The notes: generated by a model not told the origin, from the sequence alone. DNA of 64,000 nt from Shewanella putrefaciens (GCF_016406325.1 NZ_CP066370.1:1178001-1242000); one strand, 5' to 3'; positions 8,728-20,064 are shown, counted from the stretch's first letter. Program-made: numbers and translations.

Positions 8728-10341
8728 TTACTTAATAGGTTGTAAAATAGTTGGACGAGGTGAGTCGAGTTTCTCTGGATGATCGATATTGTAATGCAGT
8801 CCTCGGCTTTCTTTACGTTCCATGGCACAACGGATTATAAGCTCTGCTACTTGCACTAAATTTCGCAGTTCTAACAAGTTATTACTCACTCTAAAGTTAC
8901 TGTAATACTCTTGAATTTCCTGTTGTAACATTAAACAGCGACGCAGTGCCCGCTCTAAGCGTTTATCTGAGCGAACAATTCCTACGTAGTCCCACATGAA
9001 TAGCCGCAGCTCATGCCAGTTATGGGCGATAACGACCTCTTCATCCGAGTTAGAGACTTTACTCTCATCCCAAGGAGGAATTTGCCCAGGTAATTGAATT
9101 TTATGTAATTGGCTTTCAATATCATGGGATGCGGCACGGGCAAACACTAAACATTCGAGAAGCGAGTTACTCGCAAGGCGATTGGCTCCATGAAGACCTG
9201 TATAGGCGACTTCTCCTATCGCGTAAAGACCATTGAGATCAGTTTGGCCATGCAAATCGGTCATCACACCGCCACAGGTATAGTGTGCAGCGGGAACAAC
9301 CGGAATCGCATCTTGAGTAATATCAATACCTAATTCTAAGCAACGGCTATAGATGGTTGGGAAGTGCTTAACAATAAAATCAGCGTCTTTGTGGCTGATA
9401 TCTAGGTATACACAGTCAGCCCCGAGACGTTTCATTTCGTAATCGATAGCCCGAGCAACAATATCGCGGGGGGCGAGTTCGGCACGTTCATCAAAATCTG
9501 GCATAAAACGGCTACCATCAGGACGGCGTAGATAAGCGCCTTCGCCGCGAAGGGCTTCGGTCAACAAAAAGTTACGAGCATCGGCATGGTATAAACAAGT
9601 GGGGTGAAATTGATTAAACTCCATATTTGCCACTCGGCAACCGGCACGCCATGCCATGGCTATTCCATCACCACTGGCAACATCCGGGTTAGATGTATAC
9701 TGATAAACTTTTGAACAGCCACCAGTTGCCAAAGCGACAAATTTAGCTTTTACAGTTTCAACATGCTCTTCATTACGATTCCACACATAAGCCCCTAGAA
9801 CGCGATTCCCTGGGCGATTTAGTTTGCGAGTCGTAATTAAATCAATGGCGTTATAGCGTTCTAATACTTGAATATTAGGGTGGGCTAGTGCACGAGCTTG
9901 CAAGGTTGTTTGCACTTCCTTACCTGTGGCATCGGCAGCATGCAAAATACGTCTGTGACTGTGACCACCTTCACGGGTGAGGTGATAGGGAGCGTCCGCA
10001 GCGTTGCCACCGTTTGTTTCTTCTTTATCAAAGGCAACACCGCATTGGATAAGCCATTGCATAGCACTTTTGGCATTTTCAGCGGTAAAAGTCACAACGT
10101 CTTTATCGCACAAGCCTGCTCCAGCGATCAAAGTATCAGCGACATGGGATTCGATAGTGTCGCCTTCATCGAAGACGGAAGCGATACCGCCTTGAGCGTA
10201 GTAGGTCGACCCTTCAGAGAGTGGGCCTTTTGAGAGCAGAATTACTTTCGCTTTTTCAGCAAGATGCAAAGCTAGTGTCAGACCTGCGGCACCGCTACCT
10301 ATGACTAATATGTCAGATTGGTGTTCAACTACTTGTTTCAT
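8728..10341 (-). CDS. nadB: L-aspartate oxidase NadB
   Basis: FAD enzyme that oxidises L-aspartate to iminoaspartate, the first step of de novo NAD synthesis, working with NadA. It is 537 aa, close to the E. coli length. The FAD-binding [11 protein letters not shown] motif is at residues 16-26, and the fumarate reductase/aspartate oxidase signature region [20 protein letters not shown] is present, as is [10 protein letters not shown]. It is transcribed away from rpoE, the usual arrangement. Confidence 0.97.
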   Translation of the reverse strand: MKQVVEHQSDILVIGSGAAGLTLALHLAEKAKVILLSKGPLSEGSTYYAQGGIASVFDEGDTIESHVADTLIAGAGLCDKDVVTFTAENAKSAMQWLIQCGVAFDKEETNGGNAADAPYHLTREGGHSHRRILHAADATGKEVQTTLQARALAHPNIQVLERYNAIDLITTRKLNRPGNRVLGAYVWNRNEEHVETVKAKFVALATGGCSKVYQYTSNPDVASGDGIAMAWRAGCRVANMEFNQFHPTCLYHADARNFLLTEALRGEGAYLRRPDGSRFMPDFDERAELAPRDIVARAIDYEMKRLGADCVYLDISHKDADFIVKHFPTIYSRCLELGIDITQDAIPVVPAAHYTCGGVMTDLHGQTDLNGLYAIGEVAYTGLHGANRLASNSLLECLVFARAASHDIESQLHKIQLPGQIPPWDESKVSNSDEEVVIAHNWHELRLFMWDYVGIVRSDKRLERALRRCLMLQQEIQEYYSNFRVSNNLLELRNLVQVAELIIRCAMERKESRGLHYNIDHPEKLDSPRPTILQPIK

Positions 10342-10439
10342 CGGGTATCATGATGTGACTGAGAGTACCACCTATGGTAAACCAACTGACGGATTATGGG
10401 TACTTTCCTTTTATCCTTACTTTTTTTGTATAATTTTAA

Positions 10440-10466
10440 GAACTTTTTCAAAGCCCGCGAGTCTAC
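10440..10466 (+). promoter_or_regulatory. Candidate sigma-E promoter of rpoE
   Basis: GAACTT at 10440-10445, a 16-bp spacer, then TCTAC at 10462-10466. This fits the sigma-E -35 and roughly the -10 consensus and would make rpoE autoregulated, as in E. coli. A TATAAT at 10429-10434 may belong to a separate vegetative promoter, but I see no good -35 for it. Confidence 0.5.
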
Positions 10467-10530
10467 ATAAGTGAATATGATTCGAGCGACTGAGAAATCA
10501 GCATTTTAGATTTGGGAGAAGTCGGCTCGG

Positions 10531-11109
10531 ATGAGTGGACAAATAAGTGATCAACAATTAGTTGAGCGCGTACAACGGGGAGATAAAAACGCTTTTAACC
10601 TGTTAGTGCTTAAATATCAAAGTAAAGTTATCAGCTTGATTTCGCGATACGTGCGTAATCAAGCAGACGTTGCCGATGTAGCACAGGAAGCGTTTATCAA
10701 AGCCTATAGAGCTTTGCCAAACTTTCGTGGAGAAAGTGCGTTTTATACCTGGTTGTACCGTATTGCAGTAAACACTGCAAAAAATTATCTCGTATCACAG
10801 GGGCGTAGAGCGCCTGCAAATGACGTTGATGCAGAAGATGCCGAATATTATGAAGGTAGTGATGCACTGAAGGAGTTCGCCTCCCCAGAACGGCTAATGT
10901 TATCGGATGAAATCAAAAAAGTGATCTTCGATACCTTAGAAACACTGCCAGAAGAATTGCGAATGGCTATCTCGTTGCGTGAACTCGATGGTATGAGTTA
11001 CGAAGATATTGCCATAGTCATGGATTGCCCCGTTGGGACCGTAAGATCGCGTATCTTCCGTGCCCGAGAGGCTATCGATAAAAAACTCCAGCCTCTACTG
11101 GAAGAGTAA
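10531..11109 (+). CDS. rpoE: Sigma factor RpoE (sigma-E)
   Basis: ECF sigma factor for envelope stress. 192 aa with sigma region 2 (FNLLVLKYQSKVISLISRYV ... DVAQEAFIKAYRAL) and region 4 (EELRMAISLRELDGMSYEDI). The ATG at 10531 follows GGGAGAAG. It heads the rpoE-rseA-rseB-rseC operon; RseA would hold it at the membrane until proteolysis by DegS and RseP releases it. Confidence 0.98.
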   Translation: MSGQISDQQLVERVQRGDKNAFNLLVLKYQSKVISLISRYVRNQADVADVAQEAFIKAYRALPNFRGESAFYTWLYRIAVNTAKNYLVSQGRRAPANDVDAEDAEYYEGSDALKEFASPERLMLSDEIKKVIFDTLETLPEELRMAISLRELDGMSYEDIAIVMDCPVGTVRSRIFRAREAIDKKLQPLLEE

Positions 11110-11135
11110 CACCCTTATATTTAGACAGGTGAACA

Positions 11136-11756
11136 ATGGACAAATTAGGTCAAGAATGGGTATCTGCCGCGGTCGATGGAGAGACTGATGCGCATACCAT
11201 GGCAGAATTAGTTGCCGATACGCATTCGCATAGTAAGTGGCATAACTATCATATGATAGGGGATGCTATGCGAGGTGAGTTACCTCAGACTATTGTGTTA
11301 GATCTTTCCGCTAACATTGCTGCGGCAATTGAGCTTGAACCTGCGATTGTCGCCCCTCGAATTACGGCTCCTGAAATCGGCTCGCCTGCGCAAGTCTCGG
11401 TAGATACAGGTAGTAGTCGCGTTGTACCATTATTCAAGCAATTTGGGCAGTATGCTATTGCCGCAACCGTTGCGATGTTTGCGATTGTGGGGGTACAAAA
11501 TTACAATCAAAATGTTGATGATATGGCATCACCATCTCCGGTATTAATGACTCGCCCATTAGTTGGCAGTGCATCGCCTGTGAGCTTGCAAACTGGCCCT
11601 GTGCAACAGAGTCAAGGCTATACTAATGAGCAGATGAATGAGCAACGTCGCAGAATTAATACTTATATCCAAGATCATATGTTGCAACAACGATTGAACA
11701 CAGGTGTAGTTCTAGAGGACAATAACGAGGTTACCCCCGTTTCTGTTAATAAGTAG
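11136..11756 (+). CDS. rseA: Anti-sigma-E factor RseA
   Basis: Single-pass inner-membrane anti-sigma factor of 206 aa. The cytoplasmic N-terminal domain (KLGQEWVSAAVDGETD ... WHNYHMIGDAMRG) binds sigma-E. One membrane helix lies at about 107-123 (YAIAATVAMFAIVGVQNY), followed by a periplasmic C-terminal domain that would bind RseB. It starts 26 bp after rpoE with an AGGTG ribosome site. Confidence 0.95.
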   Translation: MDKLGQEWVSAAVDGETDAHTMAELVADTHSHSKWHNYHMIGDAMRGELPQTIVLDLSANIAAAIELEPAIVAPRITAPEIGSPAQVSVDTGSSRVVPLFKQFGQYAIAATVAMFAIVGVQNYNQNVDDMASPSPVLMTRPLVGSASPVSLQTGPVQQSQGYTNEQMNEQRRRINTYIQDHMLQQRLNTGVVLEDNNEVTPVSVNK

Positions 11757-11768
11757 TAAGGAGTTAGC

Positions 11769-12701
11769 TTGCGTCTAATCCTGTTGGCTTTATTAGCCTT
11801 GGTATTTCCTGCAATTGCGCAGGAAGATATGCCCGCCAAAGTCTGGCTCGAAAAAATGAGTCAGGCTTTAAAAGAAAAAGAGTTTAAAGCATCAATTATT
11901 CAACTTCAGGCCGATCATATTCGGCCTTTGGTTTATATCCATGGTAAGGTTAATAATCAAGAAGTTGCTTTTCTAGAGTACCTTAATGGCCCACCTAAAA
12001 ATGCCGTTCGAGTGGGTAATAGAGTCACTTTTATTGAGCATGACCAACCTGCCTATAGCATCATATCTAACCATATTCAGGGTGTTTGGCCCGCCGTATT
12101 TTCTGCCAATACGGGAGATTTAGAAGTCGGTTACCAGTTTGTTTTGGGTGGTCGAACTCGGATTGCTGGGCGTCCTGGACAAATGATCCGTTTATTACCT
12201 AATGATGAATATCGTTATGGTTTTCAAGTTTGGCTCGACATGGATACATTTCTCCCTTTGAGATACGACATGCTGACTCAAGATAAACAATTGCTTGAGC
12301 AGATTATGGTGATTGAATTGATTGAGTTTAGTGAGCCTCCCTCTATCTTACAGGAAGCTTATAAGCAAGAGTGGCCCGCGGTTATTGATCAAGCAGAACG
12401 TCAAGATGGTCAGAATTGGCAATTTTCTTGGTTACCGGCAGGATTTACAGTGGTTGTTCGAGATCATCATCGCTTAATTGGTAGCCATGAGGCGGTTGAA
12501 TATATCGCATTGACTGATGGGCTTGCCAATATTTCAGTTTACGTTGCTCGAGCAGGGACAAGCCCATTGCCGGAAGAGTTGATTACCCGTAATGGCCTAT
12601 CGCTTGTTTCTGAAAAGGTAGGTAATGCAGAAGTTGTTGCCGTCGGTAAAGTTCCTACCGCGACACTCGCTCGCATTGCTAAAAGCCTAACATTGCAATA
12701 G
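11769..12701 (+). CDS. rseB: Periplasmic sigma-E regulator RseB
   Basis: Periplasmic protein that binds RseA and shields it from DegS, and senses mislocalised lipoprotein or LPS. 310 aa with signal peptide MRLILLALLALVFPAIAQE. The TTG start at 11769 is supported by TAAGGAG 5-11 nt upstream and by its position directly before the signal peptide. The MucB/RseB N-terminal domain and smaller C-terminal domain fill the mature protein. It starts 12 bp after rseA. Confidence 0.94.
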   Translation: MRLILLALLALVFPAIAQEDMPAKVWLEKMSQALKEKEFKASIIQLQADHIRPLVYIHGKVNNQEVAFLEYLNGPPKNAVRVGNRVTFIEHDQPAYSIISNHIQGVWPAVFSANTGDLEVGYQFVLGGRTRIAGRPGQMIRLLPNDEYRYGFQVWLDMDTFLPLRYDMLTQDKQLLEQIMVIELIEFSEPPSILQEAYKQEWPAVIDQAERQDGQNWQFSWLPAGFTVVVRDHHRLIGSHEAVEYIALTDGLANISVYVARAGTSPLPEELITRNGLSLVSEKVGNAEVVAVGKVPTATLARIAKSLTLQ

Positions 12702-12711
12702 GGGCTTGGCT

Positions 12712-13185
12712 ATGATGGAAGAAGTGGCGAGAGTCGTTAGTGCTGATAAGCATGGTTGGTTGACCGTAGAAGTAGAGCTTAAGAGTACCTGTAAAAGTTG
12801 TAGTGGCAGTGAATCCTGTGGTACTTCAGCAATTGCTCAGGCATTTTCATCAAAAACACAGCAATTCTCTATTCAAAGTGAGCGTGTTTGTGAGCCTGGC
12901 GAGCTATTGAAGCTAGGGCTTCCAGAGAGTGTTATCCTAAAAGCAGCAGCATTGATATACCTTATTCCACTATTTGGATTATTCATTGGCGCTGCTTTAG
13001 GGCAGTTTTTAGGCCATCTTTTTGATGTTGATTCTAATCTTTTTGCAATAGCATTAGCCACACTTGGCGCGTTACTTGCGTGGTCATTTGGTAGAGATAA
13101 AGCTAAACAGCTTGAAGTTGATGCCCATCCTGTGATTTTGGCTTATTTAGGTGTAGGTGTTAGTTTAGATAAATTATCCGATTAA
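12712..13185 (+). CDS. rseC: RseC family protein
   Basis: Inner-membrane protein of the RseC/RsxC-associated family, linked to the reducing system of SoxR and to positive control of sigma-E. The ATG at 12712 is 7 nt after a GGGG site; MMEEVARVV then runs 157 aa. An N-terminal cysteine cluster (CKSCSGSESCG) is followed by two membrane helices (about 75-97 and 100-122). It starts 10 bp after rseB. Confidence 0.92.
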   Translation: MMEEVARVVSADKHGWLTVEVELKSTCKSCSGSESCGTSAIAQAFSSKTQQFSIQSERVCEPGELLKLGLPESVILKAAALIYLIPLFGLFIGAALGQFLGHLFDVDSNLFAIALATLGALLAWSFGRDKAKQLEVDAHPVILAYLGVGVSLDKLSD

Positions 13186-13209
13186 TTTCAATTGATTAAA
13201 GTTTTATTT

Positions 13210-13245
13210 ATGGCAATTATCATTCGTGTTAATTGCCATTTTTTG
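13210..13245 (+). terminator. Intrinsic terminator after rseC
   Basis: 10-bp stem ATGGCAATTA / TAATTGCCAT around a 10-nt loop, followed by TTTTTGG. It ends the rpoE operon and separates it from lepA. Confidence 0.75.
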
Positions 13246-13351
13246 GCATAAATATAACGAGGAGTGAATCTGATTGGTATTAAAACCGCAATCAGGTACA
13301 ATTTCGCTCCTTTGAACCGTATCCATTTTCAGTATTAGTCATTGCAGCATA

Positions 13352-15142
13352 ATGAAACACATTAGAAACTTCTCAATTATTGCCCATATCGACCACGGTA
13401 AATCGACGCTATCAGATCGTCTTATTCAGGTTTGTGGCGGTTTAACCGACCGTGAAATGGATTCTCAAGTGCTCGATTCTATGGATCTTGAGCGTGAGCG
13501 TGGTATCACGATTAAGGCACAAAGTGTCACTTTGGATTATAAAGCCAAAGATGGCCAAGTCTATCAACTCAATTTTATTGATACCCCTGGCCACGTTGAC
13601 TTTTCATATGAGGTGTCACGGTCCTTAGCTGCTTGTGAAGGCGCTTTGCTGGTGGTTGATGCGGGTCAGGGCGTAGAAGCTCAGACATTGGCAAACTGTT
13701 ATACCGCGCTGGATATGAATCTGGATGTGGTACCTATTTTAAACAAAATTGACTTACCACAAGCCGATCCAGAACGTGTTGCCGCCGAGATTGAAGATAT
13801 TGTTGGTATTGATGCTATGGATGCGGTGCGTTGTTCGGCTAAAACGGGTGTCGGTGTCGACGATGTTTTAGAAGTCATTGTTGCCAAAATTCCACCGCCA
13901 GAAGGCGATCCAGATGCACCACTACAAGCCTTAATCATCGATTCTTGGTTTGATAACTACCTAGGCGTAGTCTCTTTAGTGCGGATTAAACACGGTAGCC
14001 TGAAAAAAGGTGACAAGTTTAAGGTGATGTCCACCGGGCAAAATCATACTGCGGATCGCGTGGGTATTTTCACGCCAAAACAGACCGATAAGACTGAACT
14101 TAAAACTGGTGAAGTTGGCTTTGTGATCGCGGGTCTGAAGGAAATTCACGGTGCACCCGTGGGTGATACTTTGACCTTAGCAAAAAATGGCGCGGATAAG
14201 CCTTTGCCTGGTTTTAAAAAGGTTAAACCGCAGGTATACGCGGGTGTATTCCCGATTTCGACCGATGAATATGAGAACTTCCGCGATGCGCTGAACAAAC
14301 TCAGTTTGAATGATGCATCATTATTCTTCGAACCAGAAAGTTCATCTGCACTCGGTTTTGGTTTCCGTATTGGCTATTTAGGCCTGCTCCACATGGAGAT
14401 CGTGCAAGAGCGCTTAGAACGTGAATACAATCTAGAGTTGATCACGACTGCGCCAACCGTAGTGTATGAAGTGGTGATGACCAACGGTGAAACGATTTAC
14501 GTCGATAACCCGTCTGATTTGCCCGCGATCAACAATATTGAAGAAATGCGTGAGCCGATTGTTGAGGCCAATATTTTAGTGCCAAAAGAATACTTAGGTA
14601 ACGTGATTACCCTTTGTATTGAAAAGCGTGGTACTCAAGTCAATATGGTTTACCACGGTAACCAAGTAGCTGTGACTTACCATTTGCCAATGGCAGAAGT
14701 GGTCATGGACTTTTTTGATCGTCTGAAATCAACCAGTCGTGGTTATGCATCACTCGAATATAACTTTATTCGTTTTGATCCTGCGGACATGGTGCGCTTA
14801 GATATCCTTATCAACGGCGACCGTGTTGATGCGCTTGCAATGGTTATCCATAGATCCAATATTCGTCACCGTGGTTTAGCTTTAGTTGAAAAGATGAAAG
14901 AGCTAATTCCCCGTCAAATGTTTGATATTGCGATTCAAGCAGCGGTGGGCAGCCAAATTATTGCTCGTTCAACCGTTAAAGCCCTACGTAAAGACGTAAC
15001 GGCAAAATGTTATGGTGGCGACGTTTCCCGTAAGAAAAAACTCTTAAATAAACAAAAAGAGGGTAAAAAACGGATGAAACAAGTCGGTAACGTTGAAGTG
15101 CCACAGGAGGCATTTTTAGCGGTACTTAAGCTCAACGAGTAA
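13352..15142 (+). CDS. lepA: Elongation factor 4 (LepA)
   Basis: Ribosome-binding translational GTPase acting in translation initiation and back-translocation. 596 aa. The G1 loop is [12 protein letters not shown] (residues 10-21), followed by G3 DTPGH and G4 NKID, EF-G-like domains, and the lysine-rich LepA C-terminal domain ([20 protein letters not shown]). It precedes lepB, the standard lepA-lepB order, with 172 bp between them. Confidence 0.98.
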   Translation: MKHIRNFSIIAHIDHGKSTLSDRLIQVCGGLTDREMDSQVLDSMDLERERGITIKAQSVTLDYKAKDGQVYQLNFIDTPGHVDFSYEVSRSLAACEGALLVVDAGQGVEAQTLANCYTALDMNLDVVPILNKIDLPQADPERVAAEIEDIVGIDAMDAVRCSAKTGVGVDDVLEVIVAKIPPPEGDPDAPLQALIIDSWFDNYLGVVSLVRIKHGSLKKGDKFKVMSTGQNHTADRVGIFTPKQTDKTELKTGEVGFVIAGLKEIHGAPVGDTLTLAKNGADKPLPGFKKVKPQVYAGVFPISTDEYENFRDALNKLSLNDASLFFEPESSSALGFGFRIGYLGLLHMEIVQERLEREYNLELITTAPTVVYEVVMTNGETIYVDNPSDLPAINNIEEMREPIVEANILVPKEYLGNVITLCIEKRGTQVNMVYHGNQVAVTYHLPMAEVVMDFFDRLKSTSRGYASLEYNFIRFDPADMVRLDILINGDRVDALAMVIHRSNIRHRGLALVEKMKELIPRQMFDIAIQAAVGSQIIARSTVKALRKDVTAKCYGGDVSRKKKLLNKQKEGKKRMKQVGNVEVPQEAFLAVLKLNE

Positions 15143-15177
15143 TCGTGGCCGTGAGCAGTATAATTTAGTTGACTATT

Positions 15178-15202
15178 GCGCCGCAGTTTGCGGCGCTTTA
15201 GT
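15178..15202 (+). terminator. Hairpin between lepA and lepB
   Basis: 7-bp GC-rich stem GCGCCGC / GCGGCGC with loop AGTTT, followed by TTTAGTTAGG. The T-run is weak, so it may be a partial terminator or processing site. Confidence 0.5.
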
Positions 15203-15314
15203 TAGGTTATTGCATGATTCTGTGACGTTTTTAGATAAATGCGGTAAGTTAACTAAAGTTCGATATTCGCTGAGTTAGGAACCTTTAATTTTTCAGGCAG
15301 GAGTTCAATAAGCA

Positions 15315-16232
15315 ATGGCAGCCTATTTTTCGATTATTTTAGTATTGGTAACCCTTATTTCGGGGCTTATCTGGTTAGTAGATGTGTTGGTTTTTGCCCC
15401 TAAGCGCCGCGATAATTTAGCGTTAGCAAAGGTTTCTCAGGCCAATTTAACTGAAGAAGCTGAGTACCAAATTATTCGTGAGTCGACCATAGTCGAAACT
15501 GCGCATTCTATCTTCCCTGTGATTGCCTTTGTGTTGATCCTGCGTTCATTCATTTATGAGCCATTTCAAATTCCATCGGGTTCTATGATGCCAACCCTCT
15601 TGGTGGGTGATTTCATTTTGGTGGAAAAATTTAGCTATGGTCTTAAAGATCCTGTATGGCGCACTAAATTAGTCGAAACAGGCGAGCCAAAGCGTGGTGA
15701 TGTGGTGGTGTTTAAATATCCTGAAAATCCGCAAATTGATTACATCAAGCGTGTAATTGGTTTACCGGGTGATCGCATCATTTACCGCAATAAGCAGTTA
15801 ATGCTTCAAAAAGCCTGTGGCGCAGAGCAAGTTAATTGTGCTGAACCCGAAGTCGTGGCTCGTACCGAGGTTAGCCGTGGTGATTTTAGTCAAGATGGTG
15901 TGCCTTTATTGCGTTATACCGAGCAACTTGGTGATGTTGCCCACGATATTTTAATTAATCCTACCCGTCCTGACATGCTGGGATATTTTAAGCGTGAAGG
16001 TAATTTACCCGCAGGTGAATTTGTCGTGCCAGAAGGCCATTATTTCACAATGGGTGATAACCGTGATAACAGTACCGACAGTCGTTTCTGGGGTTTTGTG
16101 CCTGAAGAAAACCTAGTAGGTAAAGCGGTAGCGATTTGGATCAGTTTTGAATTTGACCGTTCACAGGCTGGCTTGCTGCCTACTTGGGTGCCAAGCGGCG
16201 TGCGTTTTGAGCGTGTAGGTGGAATTAAATAG
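15315..16232 (+). CDS. lepB: Signal peptidase I LepB
   Basis: Inner-membrane serine protease that cuts signal peptides from Sec and Tat exported proteins. 305 aa with two N-terminal membrane helices (about 5-28 and 62-80). The catalytic Ser90 lies in PSGSMMPTL and Lys145 in [11 protein letters not shown], the E. coli positions. The C-terminal signature [14 protein letters not shown] is present. It is followed after 1 bp by rnc. Confidence 0.97.
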   Translation: MAAYFSIILVLVTLISGLIWLVDVLVFAPKRRDNLALAKVSQANLTEEAEYQIIRESTIVETAHSIFPVIAFVLILRSFIYEPFQIPSGSMMPTLLVGDFILVEKFSYGLKDPVWRTKLVETGEPKRGDVVVFKYPENPQIDYIKRVIGLPGDRIIYRNKQLMLQKACGAEQVNCAEPEVVARTEVSRGDFSQDGVPLLRYTEQLGDVAHDILINPTRPDMLGYFKREGNLPAGEFVVPEGHYFTMGDNRDNSTDSRFWGFVPEENLVGKAVAIWISFEFDRSQAGLLPTWVPSGVRFERVGGIK

Positions 16233-16233
16233 C

Positions 16234-16914
16234 ATGGAACCGATTAAAAATTTGCCTCGTTTGTGTCGTACTTTGGGCTATGAGTTCACTCAAATTGAAC
16301 TCTTAACTCAAGCTTTGACCCATAGAAGTGCGGCAAATAAGCACAATGAACGTTTAGAGTTTTTAGGTGATTCGATTTTATCTATCGTAATATCCGACGC
16401 ACTTTATCATCAGTTTCCTAAGGCGACTGAGGGCGATTTAAGCCGCATGCGTGCAACTTTAGTACGTGGTGATACTTTAACGATCATTGCCCAGGAGTTT
16501 AAACTCGGCGATTATTTATATCTCGGCCCCGGTGAATTAAAAAGCGGTGGATTTCGCCGTGAATCGATTCTTGCCGATGCGGTAGAGGCCATTATTGGTG
16601 CAATTTATCTCGATTCTGATCTCGAAGTGTGCCGAAAATTACTGCTAACTTGGTATGCCGAGCGTTTAGCTGAGATTCAACCGGGTGTGAGCCAAAAGGA
16701 TGCCAAAACCTTACTGCAAGAATATTTACAAGGGTTGAAAAAGCCCTTGCCTGACTATCAAGTTATCAACATAGAAGGCGATGCTCACGATCAGACATTT
16801 ACCGTTGAGTGTCGTATTGAAGACTTGAGTCAAAGCGTGATTGGTGTGGCGAGTTCACGTCGCAAAGCCGAGCAAATCGCGGCCGCTCAAGTATTGGAGT
16901 TACTAAAGAAATGA
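16234..16914 (+). CDS. rnc: Ribonuclease III
   Basis: Double-strand-specific endoribonuclease for rRNA and mRNA processing. The ATG at 16234 ([18 protein letters not shown]), with AGGTGG upstream, gives 226 aa, the E. coli length. The signature [12 protein letters not shown] and catalytic acidic residues ([14 protein letters not shown]) are present, with the double-stranded RNA-binding domain from about 155. The end overlaps the start of era by 4 bp. Confidence 0.97.
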   Translation: MEPIKNLPRLCRTLGYEFTQIELLTQALTHRSAANKHNERLEFLGDSILSIVISDALYHQFPKATEGDLSRMRATLVRGDTLTIIAQEFKLGDYLYLGPGELKSGGFRRESILADAVEAIIGAIYLDSDLEVCRKLLLTWYAERLAEIQPGVSQKDAKTLLQEYLQGLKKPLPDYQVINIEGDAHDQTFTVECRIEDLSQSVIGVASSRRKAEQIAAAQVLELLKK

Positions 16915-17927
16915 CAAAAAAAACAGACTTGCCAGGTATCGATGCTGCAAAAGCTGCAACTGAGCCGAGTTTAGATGAATTACTGGCAAGGATGAATGCG
17001 GCTGCGCCAACGCCGTCGGCCCAATACGATGTCACTTATTGCGGTATGGTAGCGATTATTGGTCGCCCTAACGTGGGTAAATCAACTTTGCTCAATCGTT
17101 TGCTTGGCCAAAAGATAAGCATTACCTCTAAAAAGCCACAAACGACCCGTCACCGTATTATGGGTATTCATACCGATGGTCCTAAGCAAATCGTGTTTAT
17201 CGATACGCCAGGACTGCATATTGAAGAGCAGCGGGCGATTAACCGTCTGATGAACCGCGCCGCAGCAAGTTCGCTTGCCGATGTGGCTATGGTGATCTTT
17301 GTGGTTGATGGCATGACGTGGACTGCTGATGATGAAATGGTCTTAAGCAAACTACGCCGTGGCGGTGAAGAACGTAAAACCATTCTAGCCATCAATAAAG
17401 TGGATAGTATCAAAGATAAAGAAGCGCTTTTTCCCTATTTGGAAGAAGTGGCGAAGAAGTATCCCTTCGATGAAATTTTGCCGATTTCAGCCAGCAAAGG
17501 CACCAACGTACAGCGCATTTTAGAATTAGCAGCGTCATCTTTGCCACAAAACCCGTTCTTCTTTCCTGAAGACTATGTTACAGATCGCTCGCAGCGATTT
17601 ATGGCATCGGAAATTGTGCGTGAAAAACTGATGCGCTTCTTAGGGGATGAATTACCCTATGATGCGACAGTTGAAATTGAGCAGTTTAAGATGATGGAAA
17701 ATGGCGTTTATCAGATTAATGCCTTGATCCTTGTTGAGCGCGAAGGTCAAAAGCGTATGGTGATCGGTAGCAAAGGCGAACGTATTCGCACTATTGCGAC
17801 TCAAGCTCGCCTCGATATGGAAACCTTATTTGATAACAAAGTTTTCCTCGAAGTGTGGGTAAAAGTGAAATCCGGTTGGGCCGATGATGAACGTGCCCTA
17901 CGTAGCTTAGGTTACGGTGACGATTAA
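16911..17927 (+). CDS. era: GTPase Era
   Basis: Essential GTPase that matures the 30S subunit by binding the 3' end of 16S rRNA. 338 aa, about 35 longer than E. coli Era because of an N-terminal extension (residues 1-40) rich in Ala and acidic residues. G1 is [10 protein letters not shown]3 DTPG and G4 NKVD; the C-terminal KH domain carries [13 protein letters not shown]. The ATGA overlap with rnc fixes the start. Confidence 0.97.
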   Translation: MTKKTDLPGIDAAKAATEPSLDELLARMNAAAPTPSAQYDVTYCGMVAIIGRPNVGKSTLLNRLLGQKISITSKKPQTTRHRIMGIHTDGPKQIVFIDTPGLHIEEQRAINRLMNRAAASSLADVAMVIFVVDGMTWTADDEMVLSKLRRGGEERKTILAINKVDSIKDKEALFPYLEEVAKKYPFDEILPISASKGTNVQRILELAASSLPQNPFFFPEDYVTDRSQRFMASEIVREKLMRFLGDELPYDATVEIEQFKMMENGVYQINALILVEREGQKRMVIGSKGERIRTIATQARLDMETLFDNKVFLEVWVKVKSGWADDERALRSLGYGDD

Positions 17928-17954
17928 TTTATTTACCTTTGAGTGCGCTTATCG

Positions 17955-18665
17955 ATGAAACGTGGCTATGTTCTGCATCATCGTCCGTATCGAGAGTCCA
18001 GTGTCTTAGTTAACCTTTTAGTTGATGGCATTGGTCGGGTTGATGTGGTTGCCCGAACGGGCAGCGGTAAGCGCTCTATCAAGAGCATTCTCCAACCTTT
18101 TCAACCGCTGATCTTTGAATTTAGCGGTAAGTCTGAATTAAAAACCTTAACTCAAGTCGAAGCCGCAGCGCCTGCCGTGCCTCTTTCCGGTCAGAGCCTG
18201 TTTGCTGGCATGTATATCAATGAGTTATTGGTACGTACGTTATCTGTGCAGCACAACGCTGAAGCGTTATTTCTCATTTATCATCGAGCCTTAGTCGGCC
18301 TTGCCGCGAGGTTTTGCCAATCCCAGCTGCGTTATATTGAACTCGCCTTACTGCAAGAGTTAGGCGCAATGCCATCCCTTAGCCGCGATACTTTGGGGGA
18401 GCCACTGGTTCCTGACGATTATTACCAACTCGTGCCTGAATTAGGCTTTCAATTTGTGCTCAACTCCCGTGCTCGCAACGCCTATCAAGGTGCCATGCTG
18501 ATGGCGCTTAACGATAATCAACTCACAGAGGCGCAATTTTTGAGCGCTAAGTTATTGATGCGCTCATTGTTAACGCCATTACTCGGGACTAAACCTCTGC
18601 TCAGTCGACAATTGTTCGTGAGCTCTGCCGCGCCAACTAAGATTGATGGGAATAATTCGCCCTAA
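17955..18665 (+). CDS. recO: DNA repair protein RecO
   Basis: Recombination mediator that, with RecR, loads RecA on SSB-coated DNA. The N-terminal OB fold is seen in MKRGYVLHHRPYRESSVLV, followed by a helical C-terminal domain. I prefer the ATG at 17955 (236 aa); an in-frame GTG at 17943 is the alternative. It follows era in the conserved rnc-era-recO-pdxJ-acpS cluster. Confidence 0.93.
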   Translation: MKRGYVLHHRPYRESSVLVNLLVDGIGRVDVVARTGSGKRSIKSILQPFQPLIFEFSGKSELKTLTQVEAAAPAVPLSGQSLFAGMYINELLVRTLSVQHNAEALFLIYHRALVGLAARFCQSQLRYIELALLQELGAMPSLSRDTLGEPLVPDDYYQLVPELGFQFVLNSRARNAYQGAMLMALNDNQLTEAQFLSAKLLMRSLLTPLLGTKPLLSRQLFVSSAAPTKIDGNNSP

Positions 18666-18756
18666 CTCCTGTTTTTAGCGTGAGCTTCAGTGTTTTTTTG
18701 TGTGAGCCTAAGTACAATAGGCCGCAATATCAGCGTTAAACATTAAGGAGTTCCCG

Positions 18757-19494
18757 ATGAGCCGTATCTTATTGGGCGTGAATATCGACCATATTGCTAC
18801 TCTGCGCCAAGCCCGTGGCACCAGTTATCCCGATCCTGTGCATGCAGCTGCCGTTGCTGAACATGCTGGCGCCGATGGCATCACTATCCATTTGCGTGAA
18901 GACCGACGCCATATCATAGACCGCGATGTATATCTGTTGGCAAAAACCTTGAAAACCCGCATGAATTTTGAATGTGCGGTGACCGAAGAAATGCTTAACA
19001 TCGCCTGTGAAATTAAGCCGACTTATGTCTGTTTAGTGCCAGAAAAACGCCAAGAAGTCACCACTGAGGGTGGTTTAGATGTGGCGGGGCAGTTAGATAA
19101 AATCACTGCTGCAGTGACTCGTTTAACTGCTGAGGGTATTCAAGTCTCCTTATTTATCGATGCCGATAAAACCCAAATTGATGCCGCTGTTGCTTCTGGT
19201 GCACCGCTTATTGAAATTCATACGGGCTGTTATGCCGATGCTAAAACTGAAGCGGAAGAAGCTATTGAGTTAGCGCGTATCAGCGAAATGGCTAAATACG
19301 CCCATGGCAAAGGCTTAGTGGTGAATGCCGGCCATGGTTTGCATTATCACAACGTGAAACCGATTGCGGCGATTCCTGAGTTATATGAGCTCAATATCGG
19401 TCATGCGATTGTCGCACGTGCTGCCATTGACGGTTTAGCTACGGCAGTGAAAGACATGAAAGCGTTAATGCTTGAAGGTCGCCGAGGCGAATAA
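18757..19494 (+). CDS. pdxJ: Pyridoxine 5'-phosphate synthase PdxJ
   Basis: Closes the ring of pyridoxine 5'-phosphate from 3-amino-1-hydroxyacetone phosphate and deoxyxylulose 5-phosphate. 245 aa TIM barrel beginning [20 protein letters not shown], with [16 protein letters not shown] and the C-terminal [11 protein letters not shown] phosphate-binding loop. A TAAGGAG site precedes the start. Its stop shares one base with the start of acpS. Confidence 0.98.
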   Translation: MSRILLGVNIDHIATLRQARGTSYPDPVHAAAVAEHAGADGITIHLREDRRHIIDRDVYLLAKTLKTRMNFECAVTEEMLNIACEIKPTYVCLVPEKRQEVTTEGGLDVAGQLDKITAAVTRLTAEGIQVSLFIDADKTQIDAAVASGAPLIEIHTGCYADAKTEAEEAIELARISEMAKYAHGKGLVVNAGHGLHYHNVKPIAAIPELYELNIGHAIVARAAIDGLATAVKDMKALMLEGRRGE

Positions 19495-19877
19495 TGGCGA
19501 TAGTCGGCCTAGGCACTGATATTGTCGAGATTGAGCGTATTGAGGCTCATGTTGCGCGTTCTGGCGACAAGCTGGCTAGACGCGTGCTGACTGAGGCTGA
19601 ATTGGCGATTTATATCGCCCATAGTCAGCCGAATCGCTATCTTGCTAAACGATTTGCGGCAAAAGAAGCAGCCGCTAAAGCGTTAGGGACCGGTATTGGC
19701 CGTGGAGTGTCTTTTCAACACATTCATATTGGTAATACGCCAGATGGTGCGCCCACTATTCGCTTTACCGATGGAGCGCAGCAGCGTTTGGCTTTCCTCA
19801 ATGGTGTTTTTGGACATATTTCGATCGCGGATGAAAAGTCCTATGCCATTGCGACTGTGATCCTCGAATCGTGCTGA
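19494..19877 (+). CDS. acpS: Holo-[acyl-carrier-protein] synthase AcpS
   Basis: Moves 4'-phosphopantetheine from CoA to acyl carrier protein. 127 aa with the metal-binding Asp in GLGTDIVEIERI and Glu in RFAAKEAAAKAL. The TAATG junction with pdxJ suggests coupled translation. It ends the cluster that begins at lepB. Confidence 0.97.
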   Translation: MAIVGLGTDIVEIERIEAHVARSGDKLARRVLTEAELAIYIAHSQPNRYLAKRFAAKEAAAKALGTGIGRGVSFQHIHIGNTPDGAPTIRFTDGAQQRLAFLNGVFGHISIADEKSYAIATVILESC

Positions 19878-19897
19878 TATCTTATGTTTGATGATGC

Positions 19898-19921
19898 AGG
19901 GAGCTTTATGCTCCCTTTTTA
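19898..19921 (+). terminator. Intrinsic terminator after acpS
   Basis: Perfect 7-bp stem AGGGAGC / GCTCCCT with loop TTTAT, followed by TTTTTA. It ends the lepB-acpS operon. Confidence 0.85.
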
Positions 19922-20064
19922 CTGCTTTGTGTTTGATTGTAATATTTTTGTTACTTATGCTGTTCAGTCGATTATTTTTGGGCTAGTTTATGGTCTAGGC
20001 GTCATGTATGGCGCAAATTTATAGGAACCAGAAACGTATAGGGACAGAGCAAAAGGAGCCCAAG

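Noticed and set aside
9898..10233. 111-residue ORF antisense to nadB
   Set aside because: Shadow of a highly conserved gene, with no ribosome site or family match.
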